A DNA stretch of 64,000 nucleotides. Origin: Rhodocyclaceae bacterium (GTDB lineage: Bacteria > Pseudomonadota > Gammaproteobacteria > Burkholderiales > Rhodocyclaceae). The stretch's first letter is position 1, and the number at the start of each line of letters is the position of its first letter. The translations under genes and the position numbers were made by a program. Location of the stretch: positions 36,443-100,442 of the forward strand of contig JAHDYG010000015.1 of the NCBI GenBank assembly GCA_023383815.1. The letters are read 5' to 3'. Below the pieces are notes generated by a model. That model saw only the letters and a list, made by a program, of their open reading frames with translations. It searched no databases and had not been told where the DNA came from. This document shows positions 26,614 through 34,374 of the stretch, piece after piece.

Positions 26614-27641
26614 CAATCGATGACCTTGTCGGCCTTGCGCAGGATCTCGGGGGAAATACTGACGTTCTGGAGCGCGGCGGCGCGAAGATTGATCGCGAGA
26701 CTGAATTTCTCCATCACGCCCCAGGGGATCTCGCCCGGCGAGATCCCCCTCAGGACCAGCGCTGCCTTCTTGCCGGCGGCGTAGCCGATGAGGAAATAGT
26801 CCATGCCGTAGGCAGCGACGGCGCCGGCTGAAACACTGTCGATATCGCCTGCGAAGAGCGCGATGTCGTGCTCGTTGCAGACTTCGGCGATGGCGGTGAA
26901 ATTCGACACCGAAGTGTTGTCGGCCGTGATCGCGATCGCCTGCACCTTGCCGACCAGCGAACGTGCGGCAGCCGCAACGTCCTCCGCTTTCGAGACGTGC
27001 GCTTCGTGCAGTTCGAAGCCGAGCGATTGCGCCGCTTCGCGCATTTCGCGAACGTGGGAGACGGAATTGACCTCGGCCGGGTTGTAGATCGTTCCCCAGG
27101 TTCGCGCCTGAGGGACGATGCTTGCATAGAGGCGGAACTGCAGCGCTACGGGCCAGCGGTCGCTGACGCCGGTGACGTGGGTTCCGCTCTTGTTGCCGGG
27201 GGCGCTGCTGGACGGAACGAGGCCGGCCGCGACCGGGTCGGTGACCGCCGAGAACACCAAGGGCGTCTTGCTCGCCGTCTTCAGCACCGACTGTGCGGTC
27301 GGGGTCGAGATTGCGTGGATCAGGTCGAGCCGCCCGCGTGCAAGTGATTGTGCGATCTCCCCGGCACGCTTCGGATCTCCGTCCGCGTTGTAGCGCTCAT
27401 AGACCAGGTTCTGGCCTTCGCGGAACCCGGATTCGGCCAGTCCGGCTTCGAATCCCTGTGCGACCATGTCGAGCGCGGGGTGCGAAACGATCTGGGCGAC
27501 GCCGATCCGCCAGGCCTTGCCGGCGGTTTGTGCGAGGGCGGTTCCGCTCGAAGCGAGGGCCCATGCGGCTGCCGCAAACAGTGGGAGCAGCCGGCGCCGC
27601 GCGGAAGACATTCCTCCCGGTGATCGGTTGGCAGGAAACAT
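26613..27641 (-). CDS. Periplasmic substrate-binding protein (ABC_sub_bind family)
   Basis: This 342-aa protein has a typical signal peptide (RRRLLPLFAAAAWALASSGTALAQ) and the fold signature of the ABC_sub_bind/PF04392 family, such as VAQGFEAGLAESGFREGQN and AGKKAALVLRGISPGEIP. Relatives bind tryptophan or other small ligands for ABC importers, but no permease or ATPase gene is nearby. The next gene is a membrane diguanylate cyclase overlapping by one base, so the protein may deliver a ligand signal to that cyclase rather than to a transporter. The start is chosen for GGGAGGGG eight bases upstream of the ATG at 27641. The ligand is unknown. Confidence 0.88.
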   Translation of the reverse strand: MFPANRSPGGMSSARRRLLPLFAAAAWALASSGTALAQTAGKAWRIGVAQIVSHPALDMVAQGFEAGLAESGFREGQNLVYERYNADGDPKRAGEIAQSLARGRLDLIHAISTPTAQSVLKTASKTPLVFSAVTDPVAAGLVPSSSAPGNKSGTHVTGVSDRWPVALQFRLYASIVPQARTWGTIYNPAEVNSVSHVREMREAAQSLGFELHEAHVSKAEDVAAAARSLVGKVQAIAITADNTSVSNFTAIAEVCNEHDIALFAGDIDSVSAGAVAAYGMDYFLIGYAAGKKAALVLRGISPGEIPWGVMEKFSLAINLRAAALQNVSISPEILRKADKVID

Positions 27642-27762
27642 CTTGAGCCCCTCCCTTGAGCCTTGGTTCAACCCAGAATAGCGTCGTGCAGGTGCCCGGG
27701 CAATCGCGGATTACCAGCACCTTCGGACGCGGCGTCGTACCGGCCGATGACGCGCTCCCGCC

Positions 27763-30700
27763 TCAGTGCGATCGGTGTGCAATGGCCACCGAGAGTGCGC
27801 GCAAGGAGCTCACCAGCCGCTCGCTGAGCGGTGCGATTCGTGCGAACCGGTCCTGCGCCAGCGCGTCCTGGCCCTCGGTGTGCAGTGTCAGGGCCTCCGC
27901 GCCAAGTTCGTGGATGCGCTCATGAATCGAATCCAGGGCCTCGAACTCGGGCAGGTGTCCATAGCGGGCCTGGCCCTCGGTGCGGTACCAGGCACCGAAT
28001 CGGCACTGGGCGCTGTCGGAGGGGTGCGTGGTCGGTGCCACCGTGGTCAGGACGGACTCCACCGTTCTGACCCACTGACGGTGTTCGATCTCGGCGAAGA
28101 GGAGGGGCAGGTCTTCGCGGCCGAGTGGCCGTTTGGTCGAGACCAGCCAGCTTGGGTCGGGTTTCCAGCGGTGGACCCAGTGCAGCAGATCGTCGGCAGG
28201 CATCGGGCGGGCGATTCCGTAGCCCTGTCCCAGATCGCAGCCCAGACGCAACAGCAGCTGTCCGTGCTCGGCGGTTTCGACGCCTTCGGCGATCACGGTG
28301 CGACGGAAGGCAGCGGCCAGCCCGATGATGCCCTCGACGATCGCCATGTCCTCCGGGTCGCTGAGCATGTCGCGCACGAAACTTTGATCGATCTTCAGTT
28401 CATTGGCCGGCAGCCGTTTCAGGTAGGTGAGTGAGGAGTAGCCGGTGCCGAAGTCGTCGAGGGCGAAGCTGACCCCCAGATTGCGGCATACCTCCATGAC
28501 CTGGGAGACGCGGGCGATGTCTTCGAGCGCGGCGGTTTCCAGCACTTCCAGCTCGAGCGCCTCCGGGGCCACTTCCGGATAGGCGGCCAGGCGCTCCATC
28601 AGTCGCGAGACGAAGTCGTCGCGCTGGAGCTGGCGCGCCGAGATATTGACGCTCACGGTCATGTTCAGACCATCCCGGCTCCAGCGGACGATCTGCGCCA
28701 GCGCGGTGTCGATGACCCAGTCGCCGACGCGCACGATGATGTCATTGTCCTCGATCAGCGGCAGGAAAGCTCCGGGTGCGACCAGTCCGCGTTCCGGGTG
28801 TTGCCAGCGCAGCAGCGCTTCCGCGCCGATGACCTCGCCGCTACGCATGTTCACCTTCGGCTGATAGTGCAGGACGAACTCATTGTTCTCGAGCGCAAGG
28901 GCGATATGCTCCAGGCTCTCGTGATGCGAGCGCGCCAGGCGGTCCTGCTCCGGGTCGAAGAGATGGTAACGGTTCTTGCCTGCCTGCTTGGCCTGGTACA
29001 TCGCCTGGTCGGCATGGCGGAGCAGGGTGTCCGGATCACTACCATCCATCGGATGCAGGGTCACGCCCAGGCTGGCCGAGACCTGCAGCGTGAGGTTGCG
29101 CACGTGCACCGGCGCGGCCGCCACGCGCAGCAGGCGCGACAGGATCTTGTTGCACTCCGCAGGATCCTCGAGGTCGGTCAGGACGATGACGAACTCGTCG
29201 CCTCCGAGACGGGCCAGGGTGTCGCCCTCACGCAGGGCATCCTTCATCCGGGCCGAGATCGCCACGAGCAGTTCGTCACCGACCTCGTGACCGTGCGCAT
29301 CGTTGACCGGCTTGAAGCCATCGAGATCGAGACATACCAGGGCCATCAGCTTGTCGCGACGTCGCGTCTGCGCAATGGCCTGCCTGACGCGGTCGGCAAG
29401 CAGGACCCGGTTGGGGAGGCCGGTGAGGGCATCGTAGTGGGTGACGTGCTCCAGTTGCTTCTGATGTTCCTTGAGGAGCGTGATGTCGGTAAACAGCGCG
29501 ACATAGTGCAGCGGTTGACCCTGGCGGTCGCACACGGCGGTGATGCTGAGCGTCTCGGCGTACAGCTCGCCATTCTTGCGTCGGTTCCAGATCTCGCCGT
29601 ACCAATGGCCCTTGGCGAGCAGGTCCCGCCACAACGCGGCATAGAACTCGGGAGGATGGCGGCCCGACTTGTGGATGCTCGGGGTCTGCCCGATGGCCTC
29701 CTCGCGTGAATACCCCGTGATTCGTGTGAAGGCGTCATTGACCTCGACGATCCGTCCGCTCGCGTCGGTGATGCTGATGCCTTCCTGGGCATGCGTGAAG
29801 ACGCTCGCAACCAGTTGCAGGCGCGCCTCGGTGCTGTGCAGGGCCGCGATCTGGTCCTGGAGCGTCCGCGCCTGCTCCTCTAACGTGTCCCGGTACTTGC
29901 CCAGCATAGAACGTACGGAATCCTGCGCCGAGACGAGTTGCTGCATCTCGCGCAGGCGGCTCGCTGGCGGTGGGGACGGCGTGAAGTCCAGGGCGGCCAT
30001 GCGACGACTCGTGTCCACGAGGGCTTCGACCGGCTCGCTGATCTGGCGCGCGAATGCACGGGCAATGAAAAGCGCAAAGCCGATCACGATCGCCATGATT
30101 GCCGCAAGCGCCGCGAGCAAGGGAGCCCAGGCCGGGGAGAAGTCGGCCTGAGGGGCGAGGGTGGCGATCCACAGGCGCTGTTCGCCGATCGGGTAGCTGC
30201 GCCAGGAAGCGAGCCACGCCTTGCCGCCTGTGCTGAAGCGCTGGACCTCGTCCTGCGGACGGCTGGCTGTCCGCCAGTGGCGGATCGCGTCGGTCAGCGA
30301 CGGGAGCCCGAGTTCCTCGGCCGCGGCAAGCACGGCCGCATGGCGGTCTCCTTCCGTCTTCAGTGCGGGTCCGGGAAGACCGAGGACCCTGCCGTCATCG
30401 GTGAGCAGCAGAGCGAATCCGCTGCGTCCGACCTCGATCCGGGAGGTCTCGCGCGAGAGGTCTCGCAGCATGATGTCGAAACCGACGACGAGATTGCGCC
30501 CGCCGTCGAGATTCACGCGCGAGGAAGCCGTGATCCCGGGATCGCCGGTCGTGAAGAAACGATAGGGCTCGGTCCAGTTTACCCGTCCGTCGTCGGGTGC
30601 CGACATCGCGAGCTCGTACCACGGACGGCGCCGAGGATCGTAGTCGAGGGACTCGTTGCGCACGGTCACGCTGCCGTCCGGTGCGATGTCGGTGAAGCGG

Positions 30701-31158
30701 TGCTCGTCGCCCCAGCGGACCCGGTCCGTCATGCGGTTTCGCCAGCCCCCTTCGGGCAGCGCGAGCAGCAGCCAGCCCTGTCCGTCGGTGGTGCCCGCAA
30801 CGACAGAGGTAATGGCCGCGTTCTCCTCGAGGACGGGCCGGAAGAGCTGGTTGAATCCAACCGTGTTCTCGACGTCGAAGCCGGGTTCGCGGGCCCACCT
30901 GCGGGCGACCCGGATCAGATCCTCGACCGGCCCGATCCTCCGGTCCACCGAGGCTGCGACGCGGGTCGCCGCGATCTCGAACTGGCTCTCTGCGATGTGC
31001 CTTGCCACCGGTTGGGCGCCAAACCACGCGTAGCCGGCTGCGAGCAGCAGGACTGCGCCGATGACGAGCGCGCAGAACCGCCAGTACAGGCTCTGGCGCA
31101 GCGTGACCGATGAGGGTTCTGCCGGGATCGGTCCGTGTTCCGTTGGATGGGAGTCCAT
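27763..31158 (-). CDS. Cache-PAS-GGDEF-EAL protein with C-terminal CZB zinc-binding domain
   Basis: This is an 1131-aa sensor with a TM near residues 27-48, a double-Cache periplasmic domain (about 50-335), a TM near 340-365, a coiled linker and a PAS domain near 450-570. GGDEF follows (RLGGDEF near 647, with the RxxD site REGD) and then EAL (AEALLRWQHP near 780, DDFGTGYSSL, LKIDQSF, AEGVET). The ELTES position reads EVLET, with the catalytic Glu kept. The last ~110 residues look like a CZB domain: H in EHRQW, QCRFGAWY near 1049, and HERIHELG. CZB domains bind zinc in chemoreceptors and in the E. coli cyclase DgcZ. Both catalytic domains look active. It lies 21 bp downstream of the HD-GYP gene in a single-strand run. 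Confidence 0.9.
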   Translation of the reverse strand: MDSHPTEHGPIPAEPSSVTLRQSLYWRFCALVIGAVLLLAAGYAWFGAQPVARHIAESQFEIAATRVAASVDRRIGPVEDLIRVARRWAREPGFDVENTVGFNQLFRPVLEENAAITSVVAGTTDGQGWLLLALPEGGWRNRMTDRVRWGDEHRFTDIAPDGSVTVRNESLDYDPRRRPWYELAMSAPDDGRVNWTEPYRFFTTGDPGITASSRVNLDGGRNLVVGFDIMLRDLSRETSRIEVGRSGFALLLTDDGRVLGLPGPALKTEGDRHAAVLAAAEELGLPSLTDAIRHWRTASRPQDEVQRFSTGGKAWLASWRSYPIGEQRLWIATLAPQADFSPAWAPLLAALAAIMAIVIGFALFIARAFARQISEPVEALVDTSRRMAALDFTPSPPPASRLREMQQLVSAQDSVRSMLGKYRDTLEEQARTLQDQIAALHSTEARLQLVASVFTHAQEGISITDASGRIVEVNDAFTRITGYSREEAIGQTPSIHKSGRHPPEFYAALWRDLLAKGHWYGEIWNRRKNGELYAETLSITAVCDRQGQPLHYVALFTDITLLKEHQKQLEHVTHYDALTGLPNRVLLADRVRQAIAQTRRRDKLMALVCLDLDGFKPVNDAHGHEVGDELLVAISARMKDALREGDTLARLGGDEFVIVLTDLEDPAECNKILSRLLRVAAAPVHVRNLTLQVSASLGVTLHPMDGSDPDTLLRHADQAMYQAKQAGKNRYHLFDPEQDRLARSHHESLEHIALALENNEFVLHYQPKVNMRSGEVIGAEALLRWQHPERGLVAPGAFLPLIEDNDIIVRVGDWVIDTALAQIVRWSRDGLNMTVSVNISARQLQRDDFVSRLMERLAAYPEVAPEALELEVLETAALEDIARVSQVMEVCRNLGVSFALDDFGTGYSSLTYLKRLPANELKIDQSFVRDMLSDPEDMAIVEGIIGLAAAFRRTVIAEGVETAEHGQLLLRLGCDLGQGYGIARPMPADDLLHWVHRWKPDPSWLVSTKRPLGREDLPLLFAEIEHRQWVRTVESVLTTVAPTTHPSDSAQCRFGAWYRTEGQARYGHLPEFEALDSIHERIHELGAEALTLHTEGQDALAQDRFARIAPLSERLVSSLRALSVAIAHRSH

Positions 31159-31179
31159 GGGGGCGCCGTGTCTGCCTGG

Positions 31180-32523
31180 TCAGGAGTCACATTCAGGGGA
31201 TTCCGCGCGGAAGAAGTAGCAGATCCTTCTTGCAGGTGCCAGATACTCGAATACGTCGCGCGGCAACTGGGACGGGCGCAGACAGCGCGCGATCGTCACG
31301 CTTGCCGTTTCGCCGAGGTTGACGACGAGCGGTTGATCACGCGGTACCTTCGGCGCATGCATCAGCACGTGCGGGCGCAGTGGCTTGTTCGGGTTGACCG
31401 AGATCACCGTGCCGAAGGTGTTGTCCGAGAGCTCCACGATGCTGCCGGGCGGGTAGATTCCGAGCGTCTTGATGAACAGCATCAGGACGTCCGCGTCGAG
31501 CTTGCGGCGCTGTTTGGCAAACAGATGTGCGAGTGCCTCGTAGGGGGTCATCGCGTCGTTCACATTGGCAGGATTGCACAGGTTTTCGTACATGTTGACG
31601 ATCGCGACAACACGCGCCAGAGGGTCGATCGATTCGCGCTGCAGGCGGGCCGGATACCCGGTGCCGTCACACCATTCGTGGTGTTGCAGGATGATGCGGA
31701 CCACCGCTTCCGGAAAACCCATTCCGGCCGCAAGGCGGGCACCCAGTTCAGGATGCTGGCGCAGCAGCGCCGCTTCGGCGGTCGTCAGAGGATCGGTCTT
31801 CAGGACGACCCGATCGGGAATCTGGGTCTTGCCGATGTCGTGAAACAGGGCGCCGAGTCCGACATCGCGTGCCTCCTCGCAACGCATGTCGAGCGTCTTG
31901 GCGAGGATCAATGCGAGCACCATCACGTTGAGGGCGTGCACGTAGTGGTCCGGCGCACCTGCCCGGGGTTGCATTGCGTGCAGCACGACCTCGCCTTCGG
32001 TGAGCAGGGAGTCGACCAGGGCACGAATCAGCATCTGCGCCTCGTCGAGGTTCTTTGCCGGGTTCACGCAGATGTCGCGCTCGATTCTCTTGACGTCCCG
32101 GGCGACGTCGGAAAAGCGCCGCTCGCATTCATGGATGGCGTGATGCAGGGCCTTGAGACGGCTGCGGCGGTCGTCCTTGGCAGGCTTGGCCTCATCGGGG
32201 GCCTGAACGTGGATGCCCGGTTCCGCAACGGCATCGGGCTGGGCCGAGCCGGCTGCTTGCGCAGCCTCTTCAGCAAGCGCACGACCGGGAACCTCATCCG
32301 TTCTCACCGGCAACGCCGCGGGGTCGCTGCGCAGCGGATCGTAGCGGATGCGCTCGAGCCCGAGCGCCTTGATCTGGACGATCTCGGCCTGGGAGCGAAT
32401 CCTGAAATTGTTGAACTTGAACGGATGTTCGAGCCAGCTCAGGTCGAGATGGATGTACAGCCCGACGCGGAGCTGGCCCGGGGTGAGATAGTGCTGATTT
32501 TCGGAATCTTCCATCGCCTTCAT
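31180..32523 (-). CDS. HD-GYP domain c-di-GMP phosphodiesterase with DUF3391
   Basis: This 447-aa cytoplasmic protein starts with a DUF3391-type region (LTPGQLRVGLYIHLDLSWLE) and carries an HD-GYP domain. The metal-binding HDIGK is near residue 228 and HHEWCDGTGYP near 283, both complete. HD-GYP enzymes hydrolyse c-di-GMP to GMP. The ATG at 32523 overlaps the stop of the upstream GGDEF/EAL gene (ATGA); a second ATG nine bases later is possible. Co-translation with a GGDEF/EAL protein points to a joint role in lowering or shaping c-di-GMP levels. Confidence 0.92.
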   Translation of the reverse strand: MKAMEDSENQHYLTPGQLRVGLYIHLDLSWLEHPFKFNNFRIRSQAEIVQIKALGLERIRYDPLRSDPAALPVRTDEVPGRALAEEAAQAAGSAQPDAVAEPGIHVQAPDEAKPAKDDRRSRLKALHHAIHECERRFSDVARDVKRIERDICVNPAKNLDEAQMLIRALVDSLLTEGEVVLHAMQPRAGAPDHYVHALNVMVLALILAKTLDMRCEEARDVGLGALFHDIGKTQIPDRVVLKTDPLTTAEAALLRQHPELGARLAAGMGFPEAVVRIILQHHEWCDGTGYPARLQRESIDPLARVVAIVNMYENLCNPANVNDAMTPYEALAHLFAKQRRKLDADVLMLFIKTLGIYPPGSIVELSDNTFGTVISVNPNKPLRPHVLMHAPKVPRDQPLVVNLGETASVTIARCLRPSQLPRDVFEYLAPARRICYFFRAESPECDS

Positions 32524-34154
32524 CCGTGGTCGGTGCGGGCTGGCCCCGTGGCGGCCGTTCCACCCTGTTTGCCTTGCAACAGCAGGGCTTCGAATTCCTG
32601 GGCCGGCATCGGGACTCCAAAGTAGTACCCTTGCGCGATCCGGCAACCCATGCCGGCCAGGATCTCCATCTGCTCCCGGTTCTCCACGCCTTCGGCGATC
32701 ACCTCGAGGTCCATGCTCCGGCCCAGCGCGAGGATCGCTCGCGCGATCGCGGCATCCTGTCTGTTACACGGTAGTTCGCGGATAAAGGCCTGGTCAATCT
32801 TCAGTTTGTCGAGCGGCAGACGACGAAGCCTTGAAAGCGAGGAGTAGCCGGCTCCGAGATCGTCGATCGACAGCCGTACCCCCAGGCTGCGGATGCGTTC
32901 GAACACCTCGTTGATGTGTTCGGTACCGTGCATCGCCGTGCTTTCGGTGATCTCGAGTTCCAGCATCGCAGGATTGCAGCGGCTCTCGACGATGGCGCCA
33001 TAGACGGTATCGGAGAAATTGCTCCGCAGGATCTGGACGCCGGAGACGTTGACCGAGACCCACTCGAGCCCAGCGTTGCGGCGGGCCCATTCGCGGGTTT
33101 GCCGGGCTGCCTCCCTCAGCACCCACTCGCCGATCGGAAGAATCAACCCGATCTCCTCGGCCAGCGGAATGAACCGGGCGGGTTCGACCAGTCCGAGGCT
33201 CGGGTGTTGCCAGCGGATCAGTGCTTCGGCGCCGAGAATCCGGCCTTCTGGCACGGACACCTGCGGCTGGTAGTAGAGGATGAACTGGCCACGCTGGAGC
33301 GCGTGGCGCAGATCGTTTTCCAATGCGAAGCGTTCGACGCTGCCTGCATCGAGCCCCTTCGTGAAGCGCAGGAATCCGTTCGTGTTCTGCTGTTTCGCGT
33401 GACACATCGCGATGTTGGCGGCCTTGACGAGGTCCACCGCATCGTTGCCGTCATCCGGATAGAGGCTGATGCCGATGCTGGCGCCGACGAAGAGCTCCTG
33501 CCCTTCGATCCGGAACACCCGGGACAGCGCCTCGATCACCTTCTGCGCGACCCGATTGGCGTCGGCGGGATCCTCCATTCCGGTCATGACGACGATGAAC
33601 TCGTCCGCACCCAGGCGAGCGAGCAGATCGCTGCCGCGCACCTGGTCCCGGATCCTGGCCGATGCCTGGGCGAGAACAGCGTCGCCGATGCGATGCCCGA
33701 GCGTGTCGTTGATCACCTTGAACCGGTCCAGGTCGATATACAGGACGGCCAGCTTGCGGCGCTCGCGCAACTCGCCGCGAATGCCGTGCTCAAGCAGTTC
33801 GGTCAGCAGCAGGCGGTTCGGAAGTCCGGTCAGGGGATCGTACTGGGACAGTACGTCGAGCCGCTCGGGCGGCAGATCCCGGGCTGCCGCACCAGAGTGG
33901 TGCTGAAGGCGAACAAGAAAGGGTGCGCAAAGCAATGCGACCACCGCCGCAGCGAAGAACGGCTGCCCGAGGCCGCTGAAACCGAGTGGGTGAAGGGCTG
34001 CGAGAACCCCGAATACAAGCAGGAAAAAGAGGAGGAAGGGCTTCCACGATGCCCGCGTCGTCCACGCCATGAACGGTGGATAGAGGGTGAGTGCGAAAAG
34101 ACCTGACACACCCAGGGCGGGAAGAATCGCGGGCAGGTGATCTTCGATGCTCAA
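32520..34154 (-). CDS. Membrane GGDEF(GADEF)-EAL protein, probable phosphodiesterase
   Basis: This 544-aa protein has two or three N-terminal membrane segments (within residues 8-82) and no sizeable sensor domain, followed by GGDEF and EAL. The cyclase signature reads RLGADEF, with the second Gly replaced by Ala, while the RxxD site RGSD persists. The EAL residues are largely intact (AEALIRWQHP, NVSGVQI, EITES, LKIDQAF, AEGVEN), but the loop reads DDLGAGYSS instead of DDFGTGYSS. A phosphodiesterase with a regulatory GTP- or c-di-GMP-binding domain is likely. The start is a TTG with GGGGA five bases upstream; no ATG is available in frame nearby. It is first of the five-gene minus-strand run. 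Confidence 0.88.
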   Translation of the reverse strand: MSIEDHLPAILPALGVSGLFALTLYPPFMAWTTRASWKPFLLFFLLVFGVLAALHPLGFSGLGQPFFAAAVVALLCAPFLVRLQHHSGAAARDLPPERLDVLSQYDPLTGLPNRLLLTELLEHGIRGELRERRKLAVLYIDLDRFKVINDTLGHRIGDAVLAQASARIRDQVRGSDLLARLGADEFIVVMTGMEDPADANRVAQKVIEALSRVFRIEGQELFVGASIGISLYPDDGNDAVDLVKAANIAMCHAKQQNTNGFLRFTKGLDAGSVERFALENDLRHALQRGQFILYYQPQVSVPEGRILGAEALIRWQHPSLGLVEPARFIPLAEEIGLILPIGEWVLREAARQTREWARRNAGLEWVSVNVSGVQILRSNFSDTVYGAIVESRCNPAMLELEITESTAMHGTEHINEVFERIRSLGVRLSIDDLGAGYSSLSRLRRLPLDKLKIDQAFIRELPCNRQDAAIARAILALGRSMDLEVIAEGVENREQMEILAGMGCRIAQGYYFGVPMPAQEFEALLLQGKQGGTAATGPARTDHG

Positions 34155-34213
34155 GACATCCCCAATCCTTGAGGGGTCAATACGGGCCGACCATGGCGGG
34201 AAAGCATGGAGCT

Positions 34214-34219
34214 AGTATA
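34214..34219 (-). promoter_or_regulatory. Candidate -10 box for the c-di-GMP island
   Basis: TATACT on the minus strand lies about 60 bp upstream of the TTG start at 34154, in the only sizeable gap before the five-gene run. No convincing -35 was found at 16-18 bp, so this is tentative. Confidence 0.3.
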
Positions 34220-34320
34220 AGCGATGGAACGCGTCATGAACGTCCAATTCCAGGGACATTGCAGGCGCTTTGCGACAGATTGGAGGCTTCCTGCCCGAGG
34301 AGGCCTTTCCAAGGCGTCTC

Positions 34321-34361
34321 GCGATGGAGCGCCGGACGCAGAATGGTCGGCACTCCATCGC
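34321..34361 (-). terminator. Hairpin downstream of rne, probable transcript-end structure
   Basis: The 14-base arms 34321-34334 and 34348-34361 pair completely in the minus-strand RNA, with one G-U pair that would be a C-A mismatch in plus-strand RNA. This suggests the structure serves the rne transcript, whose stop is 14 bases upstream. No T-run follows. The rest of the 220-bp gap to 34155 shows only the candidate -10 box. Confidence 0.5.
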
Positions 34362-34374
34362 AAGACGAGCCCCC

